Assembly (NCBI GenBank): GCA_037447605.1
Contig: CM074804.1
Coordinates: 6,042,162 to 6,106,161, forward strand
DNA from: Zygnema circumcarinatum
Taxonomy: Eukaryota > Streptophyta > Zygnematophyceae > Zygnematales > Zygnemataceae
Reading direction: 5' to 3'
DNA: 64,000 nucleotides
Positions 57,501-64,000 of the stretch are shown in pieces (position 1 is the stretch's first letter; the number at the start of each line of letters is the position of its first letter). The notes under the pieces were generated by a model. It saw nothing but the letters and a program-made list of their open reading frames with translations, did not search any database and had not been told where the DNA came from. The translations under genes and the position numbers were made by a program.

Positions 57501-60500
57501 GGATGCGCGTACTATACACGTGATCAACCAGATGCTGCATACAGAGACTGCATAACCACCAGATGCTGGAGGGTGCTCGAATCTGCCACGTGAGACATCT
57601 GCTTCTCAAGCGCTGGTTCTATTTCAGGTAAACCACCCTTTCCTGGCAAAGCATCGTCTATCTCGCCTTCCCCTGGCCCGTCCAATGCAAGATAAGAGTT
57701 AAGAGAGTTGATCAGTTCATTGAAATGCTATGACTTGCTGGACTGACGCAGTATTATGACATGGCATAGCTAATGCCAATGATGCTTGGATAAAAGTACA
57801 CTAGCTGCAATTTACAAAGGTTACCACATTTTACACCGATAAAATCTGTTTTGAGCCTTCACTGAAAAACCGCCTTGGGAATTCAGGGTGGAATGAAGTC
57901 CCCAGATAGCCACATTCTTTTAACCGTCATGCTGCCGACCTCGGAGAACTCCTTTTTCTATGCAACACTATCGTCAATGAGTCCAGAAAACTTTAAAATA
58001 GCCCTCACCCTCAGCATCATCATTCCTGGGCAGCAGATCTGTCGCCAATGCCTCAAGTAGTTGTTTTGCCACTCCTGCAAAGCAAATAGCCTAACCATAA
58101 CAATCCCCACAAGGTCCGAAGTTACTTTATCGTTAGCAAAACACCATAACACTGGCCCCCTTTGATTGATGGCAATGGGCCCAATCACATGCCTAATCAA
58201 ATGTCTCCTTGCTAAAAATGAGAACAGACGCTGTCATACAGATTCAAACCCACAGCGCTCTAATTTATTTGTCCAGTTCAGGGGAAATGCTCTCGATGTC
58301 GAGGAAAATATCGCTCCAAGTTGACCAATCGCATGCTTATTCTAGATTCCGTTAATGCACCATTTTTTGAACTATCAGTCGCAAAAGTGTAATGCAGTGC
58401 CCTTCCTTTCCTCCCATTAATTTAGTTTGGCTTGAGCAGACAGAGAAGTCATGGTTGCCCAGCTACATGGGTTTTGTACACATATGCGTTACGGCTACCT
58501 CTCCCTCGGATTTGTTGCCTGTTTTAATGGGCTCGAGGGTGCAAGACGGCCTACTGTATGTGCCGTAGTACTGGGATGGGCTAACGCAGTGGAGGAGCCC
58601 GCAAGTACATTCCCCAGGAGGTACGCTTTTGATGGGGTGCTCGGTATAACATGACTCGAAATTGCCGAGTCCAAATCAGCTGCAACTCCATTCAGAGACT
58701 CCACCATGTGGCTCCATATACGCGGGCTCTGAAGCAACATGGCATCCTCAGTTTTTCAACTCGTGTCCTCAGTGTCATGACAGAGGCATGCTTCTCTCAA
58801 AATCAGAATGTCCTCTCTCGAGTGACAAGACTTCATGGCCCACTAGCCTCATACCCTCCTAAAGCATCCAAGCTTCACCAGCTTGGCTTTTTACATGCAT
58901 GTCTTGGAGTCCACTCAACTTACACAGAAATATAAGCGGTACGAAAATCAATGACTTATGGCTCAGAGGTTGTAGAGTATTGGCAAACACACTGACCTGG
59001 AGAAATAAGGTACCGCGGTCCCAAAGAAAGGGGATTGAGCCCAGCTGTACTGACAATCGCAAATGCAGCGGAAGCTGAGTCTCGGCTATTCCCCCGTTGT
59101 TGCCTTGGACATCAAGATAGCGCACCACCAATAGATGCCCTACATATTCTACCGCGCTTGGGAGCTGTGGTCTCTGCGCAACTCCACCTGAGGTAGCACT
59201 GACCTCCTGTGCACCCAAACGTGGGTTAGCAGCAAGGTCATGCAAACAACCTCATAAACTCACTATCAGGTCTAGTGCAGCTTACTTCTCACCTGTAGAA
59301 GGAGCAAATCTCTCAGGACGGCAAACATGCGATGTTGAACCAAATATTTGAGCAGCACAAAAGTCCATGCTTCTTTCGCAGTCAGCTCAACCAACGTTTC
59401 CAATAGAGTGGTCGCCAACCCACTGTGTGATTTCGGCGTCGGCCACGTTTGCAACAGCTCTGAACGCAACTCATGTCTGCAAAACACAATCACCTCCAGT
59501 TGCTCAAAGCCTGATGCGGAGTGGTCCAGCCACTGATAGTCAGTATAAGGCCTGTACAATAGATATCAAAGTCATGAATGCAAACGCTCCAAACTGAACC
59601 ATGGCAAAAAGAGCCCGTATTGAAAGGTGTGCGCCCACCGATGGTGGTGAACAGACTGTAGACAAAGGAGAGCCAGCCGTTGCAGGCGACACAGCCAGAG
59701 CCTTTGCGACTCCACGGGCCACTTCTCATGCGCGTCTGCAAATTCTCCTCGACAGGGTTTAATTCCAGGATTTCAAATGAAAAATGATAGCCAATACAAT
59801 TGGAGACCTTGGATCAAAAGGAACCTTTTTCGTGCCAAAACAACAGCAACATGTCGAGAAAGAATCCTGTTTCAACTCTTGATTCCACCTCCGTAAGGCA
59901 TAGGGAATGCATCAGGACGATGGCGTAAGTGTCCTACCTGTGTTGTTAAATGAGGCAAGGAGGAGATTGCAAGCAGAAGCCAGACACTGGACATCTTCGG
60001 TTTTTGAAGGTCTCGTAAAAAAAATAAGTTGTAGAACAAAGTTCCTGTCTGTCCAAAATCCTTCGCTGCATATCACATGTTCAATCAATTGTTAACAAGC
60101 TATGAAGGACGTCATATTTAGGACACGAATATAAATTCTCTGCTCCTTTGCTTTTCACTTTAGTTAGCCTATCCTAATAAAAAACCGCACGCCCAAATGC
60201 TTCCATGACTTGGAATGTTGCAGAAAGGTGGGCAAATGAGGCTTCATGAATTTGTATCTTACGAATTTGCTAACTCTCCGAATTCCCCGTATGAAGCTTG
60301 CCAATCTGCACGAATCCGAGACCGTTCCTTGGCCACCAGAGAGCGACCTCTATAGAAGCTCTGGAGTGCTCGACAAGCAAGAGCCTCTGCAAAAACGGTC
60401 AGTAGCTTGATCGATTTTATTTAATTACTGCGCAAACTGCGCATAGTCCGCACTAGAGTTCTTTCTCTAGAGGGGAATCCCTTAACGTCAGCTAAAGGCT

Positions 60501-60758
60501 ACCAAAAAACGACATAATAAAGGCTGCAGATTAAAGGAATCTGGAGGAGGAATGATCGACGATGTCATACGATACAAGACAGCTCGACTCATTCGCCCGT
60601 ACCTGAATTCGCAAAGCGCTCTGATTCTCTAAACGGACTCGCTGACGCCTTTCTCTTTCCAACCGAGCCTGCTCAAGCACTTTCTGACGGTCTGGCTGTT
60701 TACTGCGGCCACTCAGGTCTACCTTTCTACGGCTGCTGGCGTCTCCTGAGAAAAACAT
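51516..60758 (-). CDS. UPL6: HECT-type E3 ubiquitin ligase, UPL6/UBE3C class
   Basis: Transfers ubiquitin from E2 to substrate through a HECT cysteine. It starts MFFSGDASSRRKVDLSGRSK (60758-60603), the conserved N-terminus of UPL6/UPL7/UBE3C. The next exon, from 60384, carries an IQ-like ALACRALQSFYRGR. At least 20 exons follow. Recognised blocks: LEKQMSHVADSS (57.6 kb), LPLALFCPVYWW (57.0 kb), TDNEEFYELQTPLSLADL (56.8 kb), EAPFLVPFPGRVRIFT (55.5 kb). The HECT domain spans about 55.2-51.5 kb: YVNELGAEEAGVDGGGMFKD, LYPNPASDMV, YEGILVDIRFARFFLSKL, ELIPGGKDIPVTSQNV, MFNEQEVQ, FVTGCSRGPLLGF, and LPTSATCLNLLKLPPY with the catalytic Cys. Last exons: 52618-52538, 52410-52337, 52211-52140, 51971-51879, 51582-51516, ending in GFDLS. 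All in phase. Some middle exons were not delimited. Confidence 0.93.
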
Positions 60759-62483
60759 GGCCAGTAATTTGTTTTTTCTTTCAGAACATCTGCCAACAGG
60801 TTCCTAACAAGTAAAACAGCGAGCAGTAATTGCCGCTCCTTATAAAGCCAGCCTCCAAAACAGGAACACCTTTTCTAGCGCTCGGAAAAATAAAACATGG
60901 CACGACTTCCGCAAATCGCTGAGGGCCATGACAGAAACTCTGAACGAGGTCACGGCTGACATGCGAGCAAGCTGCTGCGCTGTGCTCGCTTCCGATCAGT
61001 GAAGGCGTCCCAAACTCCGGAGCTGAGCTCGCCAAGCCGAGTCGGCCGATTGGGACATGCGAGCGAGAAAATTGTGCCTCGTCGGAGCGGTTCCCACTGT
61101 CAATGATCGACGGATGGTGTGCAGGCGAGCAGGGCCGTCGACGTCGGCCTCTGCTCTTCCTAAAGCTTCGTCGCACTTTTTTGCTGTTGCCTTGCAGCGC
61201 GGTGTGATGAAAGGATGTGGCAGTGATCTCACGATGGCGATGATATCATCAAATGCACATGGACAAAAAACATCATGGGCTCATGAGGGTGCACACCCTC
61301 CCCTCTCATGCTACTTCAGAACTTTCAAATGAAGAGCAGGCCATCATGACTGGCTGTCTGGTTGAAAGTGGCGATTGTACAACCTCATTTTAGGATGTCC
61401 ATTGGAAATCAGTCCTGAATACCATGTGGATTGCATGTCCATCTGCTGCTTGCATAGTTGCATGGACATCTACGCGTGCCAAACTGTACTGCTGATAGGA
61501 GAGACCACCAAAGTCGCAGAAACTTCGTGTAGTCCAGTGACAGCCTACACAGGCTTGACACTGCTCCACTGCTCTTTAGAATTATGTGAGGCTAATGATG
61601 CAGTTCTCATGATTATGGTCCTAACAAAAACTGTTGATCCTGACTGGAGCTTTAATTTCGGCAGTGTAGAAACAAGTGTTTTCCAAATGTTTTCTTAGAC
61701 TTCTCCAAGCGCCCCCCTAGATCTCTTTCATTCACGAGTCATGTCGTTAAAATCATGCTTTTTTTAGAGAGAGTTGTTCAAACACGGCAGTTTCCATCTT
61801 AAACAGGAACTGGCCACCTGCGGCTCCATCCTGGGATCAAACCTGAACAAGAACAACATTGATTTGACACAAGCTGCATGTAAGCCATCCATTGATGCGG
61901 CCTTTCTATTGGACAGCTGTGTCCCGAAAAGGACTTCATCAAAGGCGATCCACATTCAAACACAGACGGCTGCAGCGTTGTATAACTCGCTGAAGCCAGC
62001 TTTGGTTTAATCATGTAAACAGTTAACTACATTAAAGTGAAAAAGAATAAGATGTACGTAAAGAGCCACACCTTCAACTCGGAAGTATCGCACATCTAGC
62101 TTTTGTAACGAGACTCGTATTTGCTCCAACACAGCTTCAACTGCTTCGGAAAAAAGAACTTGCTTAAAATCAATGTAAAACACTCGCATGCGCTTCAATG
62201 TGAACGATTCTAAGGTGCCATGTTAGCAATTACACAAACACACATTTTACATTGCAGATGCAGCTCAGTGACACTACTACCATGCTCGCTTGTTTTCTTG
62301 ATGAATGAAGTGCAATTGGCTGAAAAAATCATCCTCGTTCGTCCCACCTCGAGTTAATCTGCTCTCAAACATTTGTGTTCCACCACCAAAACTTGTGACT
62401 GGAACTGTTTCGAACAAAATAGCCGCAGGCTGCCATGAGCAAGTGAGAGCTCGTAGACACTGATGGCCACAACCGCCGGCAGC
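60759..62483. other. Intergenic region, UPL6 promoter and possible unassigned exons
   Basis: The 60.8-61.2 kb part is the UPL6 5' flank. On the minus strand, protein-like stretches occur near 62050-62165 (a helix ending EAVLEQIRVSLQKLDVRYF, before a GTGTGG donor) and near 61880-61960 (FDEVLFGTQLSNRKAASMDG). They could be exons of a small gene or alternative exons. No family is recognised and no complete model could be built. Confidence 0.3.
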
Positions 62484-64000
62484 TCACCCACTTGAGCCTG
62501 CCGCTCCAGCCTGCTCGCCAGGCACTATCCGGACACCATGCTGCTCATCCAGACACGGAAGGAGATACGGAGCTTCTCTTGCACCCGGATAGCCACCACC
62601 TGCCAAACATTGGCGCTTGTGGGGAGGGAAAATGCTGCAAGGCTCCGCAGAACGGCTGAGTTCACAAACAGGACGGCCATTCTTTTCATAGGGAATGGCA
62701 AATGTGGACGCTCCCTTGGATATAATATTCATCAAGTAAGGAGGCCTTCCTGATAATCCCGCTGCAATATAACCAAAAGTAGAGAAGTGTGTGGCGAGCA
62801 GATTGTCACAGAAGCTAAGCAAAAACATCTCAGTTAAAGCTCTCTGGTCCTGGTTGAAATCCTCGCGTTGGTTTTCCTCGTTGCTGTACGCATAGACGTC
62901 AACAAGTGAGCCATCAACAGCAGCACCATCTGTGTACAGAGAGCGAAAGTGAGCTGCTGTGCCTCCATGAAGCGAGGTAATGAAAAGAGTTATGCGTTGA
63001 GGGGAGTTTTGTTCTACCACTCTGCCAACGTCATTAGCATCGTCCTCAAAGCCGTTTCCCCACAGCAGTTGATCCCTCCACTTGGCTGGAGAAATTGCTG
63101 CAGGGGCAGCTTGGCTGATATTCCAGAGACAGGTATGAATGCGATCAAAGGCATAGCTGTCATTTGTTGCGAATGTTCGCACCTGGACGCCTATGCTTTT
63201 TTTAGATGATTGAAAATGGAGCGCGTAAATGCGTGTTATTCTCTCCCATATGTAATTTACAGGATGCAAAAGATGGCGCGCAAGATGGGTAAACGGTGCT
63301 CTATCTGGAAATAGCTCTTCTAGGATTGCGCGAAACATAGGAATAACGAAAAGTCCAGGCAAAAAATATTGCTCTGTGTTGATGGTCAACCACATCACTC
63401 TCCTGATCTGCAGCTGTATATGATCGCAGAAAAAATTATGGTCCTTCGGGGTCCACTGATATGAAAGATCAAACCAGGCGCGAGTAAGAGTTGATTCATC
63501 CGTTTCGAAGATTGTGGTTTGGGCCTTCCTCGTAAAGTTCGTCAAGACCGCATCTCGTGAGACGTTCTGTGCTAAGTCATAAACATTCCATGGTAGAAAC
63601 CATTGCGATCCTGGGAATGGCTTGCAAAGCATTGCTGCGAGAGACCAATCCCCTACCAGTAACGCGCGACCTGTGAGAAGGGCATAGGCAAAGCTGGAAA
63701 CCAACCCTTGAATCCGGTTGCCAAGCCCCGGTGTGCTATATTGATAGAGAAGAAATTGGCATCTGGGGCCCCATTGATGACTGCGGCGAAACTCATCAGA
63801 ACCATTGCTGCGTTGAGAAAAAGAGAAGCTTGCGCCGGCCAGTGGCGGTTGCTCTTCTCCAAGGATGAGCGCCGTCCAATTCTGCACACCGGCTGTGCAT
63901 GTGCGATGACGTTCTGCGTATGCAATCAGCAATTTGGCAAGCTTCCGCGAGGGCCTTCCTGCATCTAGCAGATAGTGCTTTTGTTCTCCACGGGACCAGC
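62484..64000 (-). CDS. GT37 alpha-1,2-fucosyltransferase, xyloglucan type (5' end beyond the window)
   Basis: Golgi enzyme family (FUT1-like) that transfers fucose from GDP-fucose to galactosyl residues of xyloglucan or arabinogalactan. One uninterrupted frame runs from the right edge to the stop at 62484-62486, more than 500 codons and typical of this family, with no intron. Motifs: WGPRCQFLLYQYSTPGLGNR (family start motif), LTGRALLVGDW, NTEQYFLPGLFVIPMF, GVQVRTF (GDP-fucose-binding motif I region), ITLFITSLHG, and LLSFCDNLLATHFSTFGY-IAAGLSGRPP near the C-terminus. A Cys-rich tail follows (EPCSIFPPHKRQC). The frame has no stop up to base 64000, so the membrane anchor and start lie outside. 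The acceptor substrate cannot be told from sequence. Confidence 0.92.
   Translation of the reverse strand, partial: WSRGEQKHYLLDAGRPSRKLAKLLIAYAERHRTCTAGVQNWTALILGEEQPPLAGASFSFSQRSNGSDEFRRSHQWGPRCQFLLYQYSTPGLGNRIQGLVSSFAYALLTGRALLVGDWSLAAMLCKPFPGSQWFLPWNVYDLAQNVSRDAVLTNFTRKAQTTIFETDESTLTRAWFDLSYQWTPKDHNFFCDHIQLQIRRVMWLTINTEQYFLPGLFVIPMFRAILEELFPDRAPFTHLARHLLHPVNYIWERITRIYALHFQSSKKSIGVQVRTFATNDSYAFDRIHTCLWNISQAAPAAISPAKWRDQLLWGNGFEDDANDVGRVVEQNSPQRITLFITSLHGGTAAHFRSLYTDGAAVDGSLVDVYAYSNEENQREDFNQDQRALTEMFLLSFCDNLLATHFSTFGYIAAGLSGRPPYLMNIISKGASTFAIPYEKNGRPVCELSRSAEPCSIFPPHKRQCLAGGGYPGAREAPYLLPCLDEQHGVRIVPGEQAGAAGSSG

Overview
The window is nuclear DNA from a green plant, most likely a streptophyte (charophyte alga, bryophyte or similar). 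Genes are split into many short exons with mostly GT-AG introns. The gene set is also plant-specific: a ClpR2-type plastid Clp subunit, a GT37 xyloglucan-type fucosyltransferase, a FAR1/MULE-type transposase, a single-Myb-histone telomere-binding protein, an alkaline/neutral invertase and a receptor-like cytoplasmic kinase. The exact lineage cannot be fixed by reading. I rebuilt exons by hand from protein conservation, splice sites and codon phase, so boundaries given to the base are predictions.

Layout from left to right: (1) 416-4561 (+) ICP55-like X-Pro aminopeptidase, 5' end not found. (2) 6775-12872 (+) an unrecognised gene or genes with a helical N-terminal part and a long Ser/Pro-rich tail, crossed by an assembly gap at 9153-9162. 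(3) 13959-16224 (+) dyskerin/CBF5. (4) 17357-19647 (-) secreted or Golgi glycosyltransferase. (5) 19.65-25.4 kb repeat-rich DNA: telomere-like repeats, two copies of one MITE, a transposase fossil, a 42-bp hairpin minisatellite split by a small LTR-like element, and a long ATCCC microsatellite. (6) 25624-28143 (+) receptor-like cytoplasmic kinase. (7) 28850-32559 (-) ClpR2. (8) 32.9-37.0 kb a nest of inverted-repeat transposons. (9) 37367-41046 (+) alkaline/neutral invertase. (10) 42.4-47.3 kb pogo-like and other MITEs, then a 3.9-kb MULE whose transposase is broken by a frameshift and a solo LTR. (11) 47928-49825 (+) TRB/SMH telomere-repeat-binding factor, with telomere-like repeats just upstream. 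(12) 51516-60758 (-) UPL6/UBE3C-type HECT ubiquitin ligase. (13) 62484 to the right edge (-) GT37 fucosyltransferase.

The genes do not form a pathway. They are unlinked housekeeping functions: organelle proteolysis (ICP55, ClpR2), H/ACA RNP and telomere biology (dyskerin, TRB), sugar and wall metabolism (invertase, fucosyltransferase, glycosyltransferase), ubiquitination and signalling. The most unusual content is the transposon layering. Several elements have target-site duplications that can be read directly, so the insertion order can be deduced. I found no convincing evidence for a wholly new molecular system.
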